The notes under the pieces are model-generated. The model saw only the letters and a program-made list of their open reading frames with translations. It searched no databases and was not told the origin of the DNA. A stretch of DNA of 64,000 bases from Cyanobacteria bacterium REEB417 (GTDB taxonomy: Bacteria > Cyanobacteriota > Cyanobacteriia > PCC-6307 > Cyanobiaceae): NCBI GenBank assembly GCA_018970945.1, contig JAGWVJ010000003.1:1-64000 (forward strand), read 5' to 3'. Within the stretch, counting starts at the first letter, position 1; the number at the start of each line of letters is the position of its first letter. Position numbers and translations under genes: made by a program. Positions 55,381-63,674 of this stretch are shown piece by piece.

Positions 55381-57537
55381 ATGGTGACGTCGGTGGCAAC
55401 CACCCCTGGGCTGTTGCCAGGGCAGGCGGCCCCGCTGGGGGCCAGCGTCAGCGGCGATGGCGTCAACTTCAGCCTCTATGCCCGTGATGCCACAGCCGTG
55501 GAGCTGTGCCTGTTTGACACCTGCGATGCCGAGCAGCCGTCGGTCTGTCTGCCATTGGCGGGCGAGGCCCATCGCAGCGGCCACTATTGGCATGGCTGGG
55601 TGCAGGGGCTTGCCCCGGGCCAGCTCTACGGCTACCGGGTGCATGGACCGCAAGACCCCGCAGCCGGCCTCCGCTGTGATGCCCGCCAGCTGCTGCTGGA
55701 CCCCTACAGCCAGGCCCTGGCCGTGCCTGCTGGCTATTGCCGCAACCAGGCGCAAGCCGATGGGCCGCGCGGCTGGGCCGATGCGATCAAGTGCGTCGTC
55801 GCCGATCTGGACGCCTACGACTGGGAGGGGGATCGCCCGCTGAACCGCCCCAGCAGAGAGACGATCATCTACGAGCTGCACGTCCGGGGCTTCACGGTCC
55901 ATCCCTCGGGCGGGTTGAACCCGGCGATGGCCGGAACCTACGCCGGCCTGATCGAGAAGATTCCTTACCTCAAGGATCTGGGGATCACGGCAGTCGAGCT
56001 GTTGCCTGTGTTTGAGTTCGACCCTCAGGATGCCCCCGCCGGGCTGCCCAACTACTGGGGCTACCAGCCGATCAGCTTTCTGGTGCCTCACCACGCCTAC
56101 AGCAGCGCCTGGCGCCAGAACGCCGATGCGCTGGCGGTTCTCGACGAGTTCCGTGACATGGTCAAGGCCCTGCACCGCGCTGGGATTGAGGTGATCCTCG
56201 ATGTGGTGTTCAACCACACGGCCGAAGCCGGCGCCGATGGCCCCACCTTCAGCTACCGCGGCCTAGCCAACCGCGATTACTACCTGCTGGACCCGGCTGA
56301 TCCCTCGGCTTACCTCGACGTCACCGGTTGCTTCAACACCTTCAATGGCAACAACCCGGTGGTGCGGCGGTTGATTCGCGACAGCCTGCGCCACTGGGTC
56401 CAGCACTTTCACATCGACGGGTTTCGCTTTGACCTGGCCTCGGTGCTGGCCCGTGATGAAAGCGGCAACCCCGAGCCGAGGCCTCCGATTTTGTGGGACC
56501 TCGACACCGATCCGGTGCTCGCCGGCACCAAGCTGATCGCCGAAGCCTGGGATGCGGCAGGCCTTTACCAGGTGGGATCGTTCGTCGGCGACCGCTGGCA
56601 GGAATGGAACGGTCGTTTCCGTGACGATCTGCGGCGGTTCATCAAGGGTGATGGCGGCCAGGTGGCGGCTGTCAGTCAGCGGCTGATTGGCAGTCCCGAC
56701 ATCTACGGCCCCAAGCGCCGCGAGGCTGAGGCCAGCATCAACTTCATCACCTGCCATGACGGCTTCACCCTGGCTGACCTTGTCAGCTACAACGACAAGC
56801 ACAACGAGGCCAATGGCGAAGCGGGCCGCGATGGCTCAGCCGACAACGCCAGCTGGAACTGTGGCATCGAGGGGCCGAGCAGCGATCCGCAGGTGCAGAT
56901 GCTGCGCAAGCGGCAGATCCGCAATTTTCTGACGTTGTTGTTGCTGTCAGCTGGCACCCCGATGCTCGGCATGGGCGATGAGATCTGCCGCTCGCAAGGG
57001 GGCAACAACAATGCCTACTGCCAGGACAACCCCATCAGCTGGCTGGATTGGGATCTGCTGGAGCAGAACCGGGACATCCATCGCTTTGTGCGCGAGTTGT
57101 GCGCGTATCGACAGCGGCGCGACTTGGTCGTCGATGGGCAGGCCCTGAGCCTGGCGGATCTGTTGCAGCGCAATCACATCAGCTGGAACGGCGTGCAGCC
57201 TGGCCAGCCCGACCGCACTGACGCCTCCCGCTCGTTGGCCCTGACCCTGACCAGCAGCGCCCATCGCTTCCGTTGCGCGCTGATGGTCAACGCCTGGTGG
57301 GAGCCTCTCACTTTTGCACTGCCCGAGGCGGATTTTGGCGGTCAGCTCTGGCACCGCTGGATCGACACGGCCCAGCCGTCACCCGAGGACATTGTTCCCT
57401 GGGATCAGGCAGAACTGGTCGACCAGCAGCAGGCTCAGCTGGCACCCCGTTCCCTGATGGTGCTGATCACAGGCCATCAGGGGCTGATCAGCAGCAGTGC
57501 CCCAACGGCCATCGCCGCAAACAGCACGATCAGCTGA
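55381..57537 (+). CDS. glgX: Glycogen debranching enzyme / isoamylase (GlgX-like, GH13)
   Basis: The 718-residue protein has an N-terminal CBM48-like beta domain (SVSGDGVNFSLYARDATAVE in sequence) and a GH13 barrel with DVVFNHTAE, DGFRFDLAS (nucleophile Asp351), AEAWDAAG (acid/base Glu388) and FITCHDG (Asp460). It should hydrolyse alpha-1,6 branches of glycogen in the cytoplasm. ATG 55381 is used; ATG 55369 is an alternative. The frame is open far upstream but that is antisense to the ClC gene. Its 3' end overlaps the convergent cax gene by 61 bases. Confidence 0.93.
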   Translation: MVTSVATTPGLLPGQAAPLGASVSGDGVNFSLYARDATAVELCLFDTCDAEQPSVCLPLAGEAHRSGHYWHGWVQGLAPGQLYGYRVHGPQDPAAGLRCDARQLLLDPYSQALAVPAGYCRNQAQADGPRGWADAIKCVVADLDAYDWEGDRPLNRPSRETIIYELHVRGFTVHPSGGLNPAMAGTYAGLIEKIPYLKDLGITAVELLPVFEFDPQDAPAGLPNYWGYQPISFLVPHHAYSSAWRQNADALAVLDEFRDMVKALHRAGIEVILDVVFNHTAEAGADGPTFSYRGLANRDYYLLDPADPSAYLDVTGCFNTFNGNNPVVRRLIRDSLRHWVQHFHIDGFRFDLASVLARDESGNPEPRPPILWDLDTDPVLAGTKLIAEAWDAAGLYQVGSFVGDRWQEWNGRFRDDLRRFIKGDGGQVAAVSQRLIGSPDIYGPKRREAEASINFITCHDGFTLADLVSYNDKHNEANGEAGRDGSADNASWNCGIEGPSSDPQVQMLRKRQIRNFLTLLLLSAGTPMLGMGDEICRSQGGNNNAYCQDNPISWLDWDLLEQNRDIHRFVRELCAYRQRRDLVVDGQALSLADLLQRNHISWNGVQPGQPDRTDASRSLALTLTSSAHRFRCALMVNAWWEPLTFALPEADFGGQLWHRWIDTAQPSPEDIVPWDQAELVDQQQAQLAPRSLMVLITGHQGLISSSAPTAIAANSTIS

Positions 57538-58601
57538 ATGCCCTCGTACCAGGCGACTTCGCGGTTGTCGGTCATGCGCTCGACCATGACGATGGCGATC
57601 GCCAGTGCTGCCAGGGCGATCGGCGGCAGGCTCAGATGCAGGTAGCGCCCCATCGGGATGCCGATCAACACCAGCAGCGGTAACACAAACAACAGCAGTT
57701 GCAGGCTCGATTCGACCGTGCTGGTCATCAACAGCTGCATCTGTCGGCGTGAGGCGGCCCTCAGGGCCACCAGCGCCTCGGGCAGGCAGCCGAACAGGGG
57801 CAGCAGAAACAACCCCACAAACAACTCGTTGAGGTGGGAGGCGGCGACCAGCTGCTCCAGGGCATCCACCAACCGCTCGGAGATCACGGCCACCAGGGCG
57901 GTGATGACCGCCAGGGCAACAACGATGAGCCGCAGCGGTGCCGGTGAGCCATCGCGATGGCCGGGATGGGGTTCACCCGGTGCGGGCTGGGCGGCCTGCT
58001 GCTCCGCTCGGGGCAGGGCAAAGGCCAGGGCGTAATAGGCCAGGGCCAGCAGGGCCACCAGAATGGAGTAATTGCTGAAGGCATCGGGCCTGTTGCTGCC
58101 CTGCATCGCCGCCTCGATGCCACGCTGATAAAAGACCGAGGGCAGGGCCAGCAAAATCGCGCTCATCAGCAGTTGCTGGGTGTGCAGATCCCTGCTGTGG
58201 GGGTCGATCGCCTGCGCCTGTTCGCGGGTGGTGGCGACCACGATGCCCAGCCCCAGAACCGGTAGGCAATTGATCACCACCGAGCCGGCAATGCTGATCA
58301 CCACCAGCGGGTAAAGCCCGCTGTTGAGGGCATTGATCGCGACCAGGAGCTCGACAACGTTGCCAAAGATCACACTGACCAGCCCGCCGAACCTGGGCCC
58401 CAGATGCTCCACCAACGCCTCCACGAGCTGGCTGAGCACGATGGCCAGCGGCAGCAGGCCCAGGCCGCAGAGTGCGAACACCAGCAGGTGACCAGGTAGG
58501 CCGCTGAAGCCATCTGCCACGCCGGGCCACAGCATCAGCACTGTTGCCGCCAGCAGCGGCCGCCAGCGTGGGGGCGGAAGCAGCAGCCCCGTCAGGGTCA
58601 T
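57477..58601 (-). CDS. cax: Calcium/proton exchanger (CaCA superfamily, Cax type)
   Basis: The 374-residue membrane protein has about 11 helices with the two alpha repeats: IFGNVVELLVAINAL (first, with Glu) and LPLFGCLPEALVALRAA (second, with Glu, Cys in place of the usual Asn). This is the Cax pattern of vacuolar-type Ca2+/H+ exchangers in bacteria. A soluble acidic-loop-like stretch lies around residues 200-225. It overlaps the VOC gene by 4 bases upstream, so it is the last gene of the RidA operon. Confidence 0.88.
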   Translation of the reverse strand: MTLTGLLLPPPRWRPLLAATVLMLWPGVADGFSGLPGHLLVFALCGLGLLPLAIVLSQLVEALVEHLGPRFGGLVSVIFGNVVELLVAINALNSGLYPLVVISIAGSVVINCLPVLGLGIVVATTREQAQAIDPHSRDLHTQQLLMSAILLALPSVFYQRGIEAAMQGSNRPDAFSNYSILVALLALAYYALAFALPRAEQQAAQPAPGEPHPGHRDGSPAPLRLIVVALAVITALVAVISERLVDALEQLVAASHLNELFVGLFLLPLFGCLPEALVALRAASRRQMQLLMTSTVESSLQLLLFVLPLLVLIGIPMGRYLHLSLPPIALAALAIAIVMVERMTDNREVAWYEGIQLIVLFAAMAVGALLLISP

Positions 58602-59581
58602 CCGCGTTGCACCAGCTGCAGGCGGTGCCCATCGGGGTCGGCCACCTGCAGGCCGCGGTTGAACCCGAGCGCGTTGCCCTGATCCGCCAGCTGCACCACC
58701 CCCGGACAGAGCAGGCGCCCACCAAAGGACTCGATCTGGGCGGCAATGGCGGTCAGATCGTCGACCTGCATTCGGATCTGCCAGTGGGCCAGGTCGGCCG
58801 GGCTCAGATCAGCCGGCATCGGTCGGCCGTGGTTGGGAGCCTGGTACTCCAGGCATTCGATGCCGGCGCCCTGGGGGCAGCGATGGCCGGTGATGCGCAC
58901 CCGTGTCTGCTCCAGATTGTCCAGATCGTCCTGGGTGGGACCGCTGTTGACGCCATCCCCGCCAAGGCGCAGCCCCAGCAGGTCGTCATAGAAACGGCAG
59001 CTCTGTGCGGTGTCGGCGATGCTGATCGCACTGTGGTCGATCCCCAGCAGTCCTGACCCCTGGTGCCAGCGGACCTCCCCTTTGTCAGCGGGAAATTCCA
59101 GCAGCTCCAGGTTGTGACCGTCGGGATCCCTGAACTTGAAGGCGCGGATGCCGGCGGCGGCCCGGTTCCAGTCCGGCAGGGTCTGCGGTCCCCGCGACAC
59201 CGGCTGGGCCAGGCCCTGCTCAAGCGCCGGTTGCAGGCGTTGGAGCGCAGCCTCCAGGTCGCTGGTGACCAGGCACAGATGCTGAAACCACAGATCACAA
59301 CTGCGTGAGTCGGCCGGGATCGGGCGCCCTGCCGACTGCTCTGTTTCGGCCTCGAGCAGCGCGAAGATCTCGAGGGTCTCCTGACCCAGTTGCAGCCGCG
59401 TCAGGCTGAAGCGGCCCTGGGGCAACCCCAGCAGTTGCCCGTAGCCTCCGCCCGTGATCTGCAGGGTCTCCCCTGGTTCAAACCCGAGCGCCTGGCAGTA
59501 GAAGTCGGCGGCCCGTACAGGGTCTGCGCTGCTGAATCCCAACTGCAGCACCTGGGGGTTGGCGGTCCTCGCGCTGCTCAT
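58598..59581 (-). CDS. Double VOC/glyoxalase-like protein
   Basis: The 327-residue protein consists of two vicinal-oxygen-chelate domains, about residues 10-175 (QLGFSSADPVRAADFYCQAL in sequence; FKFRDPDGHNLELLEF) and 180-325 (GIDHSAISIADTAQSCRFYD; QVADPDGHRLQLV). Each domain keeps His and Glu near the ends of its strands as possible metal ligands. The substrate is not readable. It overlaps cax and the GlcG-like gene by 4 bases on each side. Confidence 0.83.
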   Translation of the reverse strand: MSSARTANPQVLQLGFSSADPVRAADFYCQALGFEPGETLQITGGGYGQLLGLPQGRFSLTRLQLGQETLEIFALLEAETEQSAGRPIPADSRSCDLWFQHLCLVTSDLEAALQRLQPALEQGLAQPVSRGPQTLPDWNRAAAGIRAFKFRDPDGHNLELLEFPADKGEVRWHQGSGLLGIDHSAISIADTAQSCRFYDDLLGLRLGGDGVNSGPTQDDLDNLEQTRVRITGHRCPQGAGIECLEYQAPNHGRPMPADLSPADLAHWQIRMQVDDLTAIAAQIESFGGRLLCPGVVQLADQGNALGFNRGLQVADPDGHRLQLVQRG

Positions 59582-60033
59582 GGCCCCAGTTCCAGCAGCA
59601 GGGCACTGGCGGCGGCGGTGGCCGCTTCGGCGATCGCCAGGTCGGTGCTTGGGGTCATGCCCGAGACTCCGAGCGCCCCCAGGCAGTGCCCGTTGTGGAT
59701 CAGCGGGATCCCCCCGGCCATCGCCACGGCCGGCTGGCCGAAGATGCCGGCCAGTTGGGCCAGGGCCGGGCGCTCGTGGTTGATCGCCTGCTCCTGCGGG
59801 GCTGTGGGTTTGCCGTTCAGGGCGGCCATGCGGGCCTTGGCGATGGCCGTTTCGGCGCTGGCGGGGCTGGCGCCGTCGCGCCGATCCAGCCCCAGCAGGT
59901 GCCCGCCGGGGTCCACCACGGCAATGCTGACCCGGGCCGGCCCCATGGCGTCGCCGTTAGTCAGGGCGGCGCTGTGGGCAGCGTCGATGATGCGCCGCAC
60001 CTCGTGCAGCTGCAGCAGGTGGGTGGCTTGCAT
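59578..60033 (-). CDS. GlcG/HbpS-like protein (DUF336)
   Basis: The 151-residue protein shows the GlcG/HbpS pattern: AVVDPGGHLLGLDRRDGASP in sequence near the N-terminus, TAIAKARMAA, and AMAGGIPLIHNGHCLGALGVSG with the end EAATAAASALL. HbpS homologues bind haem, whereas GlcG function in glycolate or propanediol clusters is unclear. ATG 60033 overlaps the Nif11-like stop by one base. It lies third from the end of the RidA operon. Confidence 0.85.
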   Translation of the reverse strand: MQATHLLQLHEVRRIIDAAHSAALTNGDAMGPARVSIAVVDPGGHLLGLDRRDGASPASAETAIAKARMAALNGKPTAPQEQAINHERPALAQLAGIFGQPAVAMAGGIPLIHNGHCLGALGVSGMTPSTDLAIAEAATAAASALLLELGP

Positions 60034-60293
60034 CAGCCCGGCCAGACGATCTGCATCAGCCACAGGTGGCCCTCGAGGCTCACGCCAGCCGCGGCGGCCT
60101 GCAGGTCAGGTTCGCTCAGCCGCAGGGTGGCTTCGGCCTGATGGACCACCAGATCGACACCGGTGAACGCAAAGCCCCGTTCTGCGCCGAGTTCGGCGAT
60201 GGCGTTCAGGTTGGGGCAGCGCTGCATCTGCTGCAGCAGGTCCGGATCCGCTTTGACCTGTTTCAGGAATGTTTCCAGGGAGGGATTGGCCAT
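60033..60293 (-). CDS. Nif11-like small protein (86 aa)
   Basis: The 86-residue protein begins ANPSLETFLKQVKADPDLLQ and continues MQRCPNLNAIAELGAERGF in sequence then FTGVDL, which fits the Nif11/nitrile-hydratase-like leader domain. The C-terminus (SLEGHLWLMQIVWPG) has no Gly-Gly cleavage site and no Cys/Ser/Thr-rich core, so it is not a typical lanthipeptide precursor. No modifying enzyme is nearby. It lies inside the RidA-SMP30 operon, 7 bases after the lactonase gene. Function unknown. Confidence 0.75.
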   Translation of the reverse strand: MANPSLETFLKQVKADPDLLQQMQRCPNLNAIAELGAERGFAFTGVDLVVHQAEATLRLSEPDLQAAAAGVSLEGHLWLMQIVWPG

Positions 60294-60300
60294 GGTCGGG

Positions 60301-61218
60301 TCAGGGTGCGGCGATGCCGCGGGTGTTGGTGAAGAGGCTGTAGATGGCCTGGGAGGCGCAGATGAACAGCCGACTGTGGTGACGATCGCCAAAACAGAGA
60401 TTGGACACCCGCATCGGCACGAGCACCTTGCCGATCAGGGTGCCATCGGGGGCAATGCAGTGCACGCCGTCGGCGGCGCTGCACCAAAGGTTGCCCTCCT
60501 CATCGACCCGAAAGCCATCGGCCCAGCCGGGGTTGATCCTGTGAAACATCTCCCCGCCGCTGAGGCTGCGGCCGTCGTCGCCAACAAGGAACCGGCGAAT
60601 CCACTGGCGCGGCTCGGCGGCGCCGGGTGCACCGGTTTCGGCCACATAGAGGAACCGCTCATCGGGCGAGAAGGCCAGGCCATTGGGTCCATCAAAATCG
60701 CAGGCAACCGCCTCCACCGCGCCACTGTCGGGATCCAGCCGATACAGGGCCGGAGGTTGCTCCGACTCCTGACGACCGCCTTCGTAGTCGTTCTTCAGGC
60801 CATAGAGCGGATCACTGAACCAGATTGAACCGTCGCGCTTGACGATCACGTCGTTGGGTGCATTGAGACGATGGCCCCGTGCCTGGCTGACCAGGCTCGT
60901 GACCGTCCCGTCGTGTTCCAGTCGTGTCAGGCTGCGGCTGCTGTGGTGACAGCAGATCAGGCGGCCCTGGCGGTCCCGGGTCTGGCCATTGCCGTAGTCC
61001 GATGGTGCGCGGAATACCGTGACGCCGTGCTGCTCGCTCCAGCGCAGGGTGCGGTTGTTGGGAATGTCGTTGAACAGCAGGCAGTTGTGGTCACCGAACC
61101 AGACCGGCCCTTCGACCCAGCGGAAACCATCGGCCACCAGCTCAAGCCCGGCGTTGAACAGCACTAGGTGTTCAAAGCGTGGATCGTGACATTCCGTGCA
61201 GACCGACGGTTGCTTCAT
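60301..61218 (-). CDS. SMP-30/gluconolactonase family protein
   Basis: The 305-residue beta-propeller protein has EGPVWFGDHNCLLFNDIP in sequence (metal Glu), NAPNDVIVKRDGSIWFSDP (Asn, Asp), and GPNGLAFSPDERFLYVAET, typical of SMP-30/Gluconolactonase. Such enzymes hydrolyse sugar lactones using a divalent metal. ATG 61218 is preferred; GTG 61230 directly abuts the upstream stop. The gluconolactonase assignment matches the glucose-dehydrogenase-like SDR gene on the other side of the promoter region. Confidence 0.88.
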   Translation of the reverse strand: MKQPSVCTECHDPRFEHLVLFNAGLELVADGFRWVEGPVWFGDHNCLLFNDIPNNRTLRWSEQHGVTVFRAPSDYGNGQTRDRQGRLICCHHSSRSLTRLEHDGTVTSLVSQARGHRLNAPNDVIVKRDGSIWFSDPLYGLKNDYEGGRQESEQPPALYRLDPDSGAVEAVACDFDGPNGLAFSPDERFLYVAETGAPGAAEPRQWIRRFLVGDDGRSLSGGEMFHRINPGWADGFRVDEEGNLWCSAADGVHCIAPDGTLIGKVLVPMRVSNLCFGDRHHSRLFICASQAIYSLFTNTRGIAAP

Positions 61219-61230
61219 GGGTTGATCCAC

Positions 61231-61692
61231 TCAGCTGAAGAATCCTGGTGGTGCCTGTCTCCAGGCCTCGTCGTTGCGCTGGATGATCAGCTGCACGCAG
61301 GGTTCATCACCCACCTGCGCCGACAGGTGGCCGCAGCGGCCGTCAGGCGTGGTGATGCAGCCTTGATCGCCGCCGAAGGAGTATTCACCGGCCTGGATCA
61401 CCACTTTGTTGCCGTCCATGCTTTCGACCGACCAGGCACCCCGGAGCACATAAATCCATTTCGGGATGTGGTTCTCGTGCCAGTCGGCGGTCCAGCCCAC
61501 CGGCAGGTAGGTGACGAAGGCATTGCCCTGATCGAACAACGGTCGCGAGAACTGGGGAGAGTCACCCGGTCCGAGCTGGCCCAGGGTGAACCGGTCGATC
61601 GTGCACTGAACCTGGCGACTGACGCCGTCCTCACCACACCACAGGTGCCAATAGGTTTCGGGTTGGGGAGCCAGGCTGAAGGGATCGGTCAT
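61231..61692 (-). CDS. Cupin-domain protein
   Basis: The 153-residue protein has a cupin barrel with ADWHENHIPKWIYVLRGAWS in sequence (two His and Trp/Tyr), AGEYSFGGDQG and a second conserved HLSAQVGDEPCVQL. Two histidines plus the usual Glu/Tyr could bind a metal. Catalytic role and substrate are not readable. It lies 2 bases after the RidA stop and 12 bases before the SMP-30 start, so it is an operon member. Confidence 0.75.
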   Translation of the reverse strand: MTDPFSLAPQPETYWHLWCGEDGVSRQVQCTIDRFTLGQLGPGDSPQFSRPLFDQGNAFVTYLPVGWTADWHENHIPKWIYVLRGAWSVESMDGNKVVIQAGEYSFGGDQGCITTPDGRCGHLSAQVGDEPCVQLIIQRNDEAWRQAPPGFFS

Positions 61693-61694
61693 GG

Positions 61695-62099
61695 TCAACG
61701 CTTGATCGCGATGGCTGAGATCTCAAGCTGGATGCCGAGCACCAGCGCTGACACTTCCACCACAGCTCGCGATGGGTAGGCGTTCGGATCGGGGAAATAC
61801 TCCTGCCAAACCGCATCGAAGGTGTCCAGGGTGTCGATGTCGGTTAGGTAAACGGTGGCACTCACCACATCGCCTGCATCGAAACCCGCCTCCTCAAGGA
61901 CCGCCATCATGTTGCGCATCACCTGACGGGACTCCAGGGTGATGTCGCCGTTACCGACCACCTGGTTCGTTGCCGGATCCACCGGCAGCTGTCCGGTGAT
62001 GAACAACATGTCGCCCACCTGGAAGCCCTGGCTGTAGGAGGCCACCGGCTTGGGGAAACGGTCGCTGTGGATGGCTCGGCGGGTCAGCGGCACGGTCAT
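61695..62099 (-). CDS. RidA-family (Rid/YER057c/UK114) protein
   Basis: The 134-residue protein has the RidA pattern KPVASYSQGFQVGDMLFITG in sequence, QLPVDPATNQVVG and SATVYLTDIDTLDTFDAVWQ. Canonical RidA hydrolyses reactive 2-aminoacrylate imines with the key Arg in the SRAVVEV motif, which is kept here (PSRAVVEVS). It is the first gene of the minus-strand operon running to cax. ATG 62099 is used. Confidence 0.9.
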   Translation of the reverse strand: MTVPLTRRAIHSDRFPKPVASYSQGFQVGDMLFITGQLPVDPATNQVVGNGDITLESRQVMRNMMAVLEEAGFDAGDVVSATVYLTDIDTLDTFDAVWQEYFPDPNAYPSRAVVEVSALVLGIQLEISAIAIKR

Positions 62100-62137
62100 G
62101 GCCTGGGTGATTGCTCTGGCTCGGTCTCACCGTAGGG

Positions 62138-62236
62138 AGCTCCGCGGAGCTGTGAACCCACTGTTACGGAGCTCTGGTGGAGCGCTGTCGGCAATCTGTC
62201 CAGGGGTGTTGCAGATGGCGGCATGCCGTTGCAGAT
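62138..62236. promoter_or_regulatory. Palindrome and spaced direct repeats between ridA and the SDR gene
   Basis: The 183-bp divergent spacer carries a perfect 14-bp palindrome AGCTCCGCGGAGCT (62138-62151) and two copies of GTTGCAGAT (62208-62216 and 62228-62236), 20 bases apart start to start, i.e. two helical turns. CGGCATGCCG lies between the two copies. This pattern looks like an operator region for a shared regulator of the two flanking transcripts. The regulator is not identified. Confidence 0.5.
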
Positions 62237-62282
62237 CCTCCTAGGTTTTGCGACGTGCCCCTTGATCTCAACGGTCTGATCC

Positions 62283-63086
62283 ATGACCACCAATCCCTAC
62301 GCCCAGGAGACCCTGTCCACGCTGCTGGCGGGCAAGGTGGCGATCGTCACCGGTGGTAACAGCGGCATCGGCAAGTCCATCGTCGAATGTCTGGCGCAGC
62401 TGGGCGCCAAGGTCGTGATCGATTACCGCTCTCACCCCGAGGCCACCGAAGATCTTGAAAAGGAGATCGGCAGCTATGGCGGCACCAGCTTCGGTGTGCA
62501 GGCCGATGTGTCGAAGCTGGATGATCTGCAGCGCCTGGTCGACACGGCGGTGAGCCGCTATGGACGGCTCGATGTGATGGTCAACAACGCCGGTATCGAG
62601 ACCCGCACCTCAATCCTGGACACCACACCTGATGACTACGACAAGGTGTTGGACGTCAACCTGCGTGGTGTGTTCTTTGCGACTCAATTCGCCGCCAAGC
62701 AGATGATCGCTCAGGGAGGGGGTGGCCGCATCATCAACATCTCCTCAGTACACGAGGACTGGCCCATGCCGAACAACACCCCCTATTGCTGTGCCAAGGG
62801 TGGGGTTCGGATGATGACCCGAACAGCGGCTCTGGAGCTGGCCCCCCACGGCATCACTGTGGTCAACGTGGGACCGGGAGCTGTGGCCACCCCGATCAAC
62901 GACTCGACCATGAACAATCCTGAGTTGCTGGCCAAACTGAATGCCGCCATACCGCTGGGTCGCATGGCCCAGCCCGAGGAGATCGCCCGGGTGGTGGGCT
63001 TCCTTGCCAGTGATGTGGCCAGTTACATCACGGCGACCACGATCTTTGCCGATGGCGGCATCATGCAGAGCAGCCCTGGGCTTTGA
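62283..63086 (+). CDS. Glucose 1-dehydrogenase-like SDR
   Basis: The 267-residue classical SDR has the cofactor motif VTGGNSGIGKS, NNAGIETRT and the catalytic set SSVHEDWPMPNNTPYCCAKG in sequence (Ser, Tyr and Lys in YxxxK). It ends with TIFADGGIMQSSPGL, typical of glucose 1-dehydrogenase family members. It may oxidise glucose or a related sugar with NAD(P)+, which would feed the SMP-30 lactonase encoded divergently. The start is ATG 62283. Confidence 0.88.
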   Translation: MTTNPYAQETLSTLLAGKVAIVTGGNSGIGKSIVECLAQLGAKVVIDYRSHPEATEDLEKEIGSYGGTSFGVQADVSKLDDLQRLVDTAVSRYGRLDVMVNNAGIETRTSILDTTPDDYDKVLDVNLRGVFFATQFAAKQMIAQGGGGRIINISSVHEDWPMPNNTPYCCAKGGVRMMTRTAALELAPHGITVVNVGPGAVATPINDSTMNNPELLAKLNAAIPLGRMAQPEEIARVVGFLASDVASYITATTIFADGGIMQSSPGL

Positions 63087-63091
63087 TCGCC

Positions 63092-63595
63092 ATGGCCATC
63101 GACGAGTTCGTCCCCCTCTCCCGTCTTGAAGCCGAGCTCGGCACCAGTCGGGTTGATCTGCTGCTGTTGATCCGTCGTCTCGGCCTCGAACCGATGCGTC
63201 GGGGCATGCGCACGTTCCTGAGCACAAAGGATGCCGCCGTGCTGGCGAGCCGCTTCTCGGGAGAGGGAACCGAATCCGTGGCGGCCGAGTTGGTGCTCGA
63301 GGAGAATCCCGTCAGTCAGCTGCCGGTTCCGATCGAGCCGCAATGGTTCAAGGCTGATCTCTACGCCGACCTGCGGCTGTTTCGCGAGCGTCTGGAGATT
63401 CTCGAGCGCCTGGTTCGTACGGGTATTGAGATCGATGGTCGGGAGCTTGCCGATCTGCTGCAGCTCAAACGGCTTCCGGCAGTCGAACAGCAGGGGGATG
63501 CCGCTTTCTTTGATCGCCTGGGCCTGCGGTTCTGGCGCCGCAGCAGGCCGGGACAACGTCTGAGCTGGAAAGTTACGGCCGACGCTGAATCATGA
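63092..63595 (+). CDS. Conserved protein of unknown function with an HTH-like N-terminus
   Basis: A 167-residue protein with an N-terminal helix-rich part (FVPLSRLEAELGTSRVDLLL in sequence, then LGLEPMRRGMRTFLS) that may be a MerR- or winged-helix-like DNA-binding segment, and a charged helical C-terminal part. ATG 63092 is preferred over TTG 63083, which overlaps the SDR stop by 4 bases. It is probably co-transcribed with the SDR gene and could be its regulator (inference). Confidence 0.6.
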   Translation: MAIDEFVPLSRLEAELGTSRVDLLLLIRRLGLEPMRRGMRTFLSTKDAAVLASRFSGEGTESVAAELVLEENPVSQLPVPIEPQWFKADLYADLRLFRERLEILERLVRTGIEIDGRELADLLQLKRLPAVEQQGDAAFFDRLGLRFWRRSRPGQRLSWKVTADAES

Positions 63596-63674
63596 CAAAG
63601 GCTGGCTGTATCAGTGGCACCATCGTTGCTGCTGATTACGATCCGGCCAATGGTTTTTGAGCCTGGAGATTGCC

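Noticed and set aside
60033-60293. Lanthipeptide precursor
   Set aside because: There is no core peptide, cleavage motif or modifying enzyme in the window, only the Nif11-like domain.
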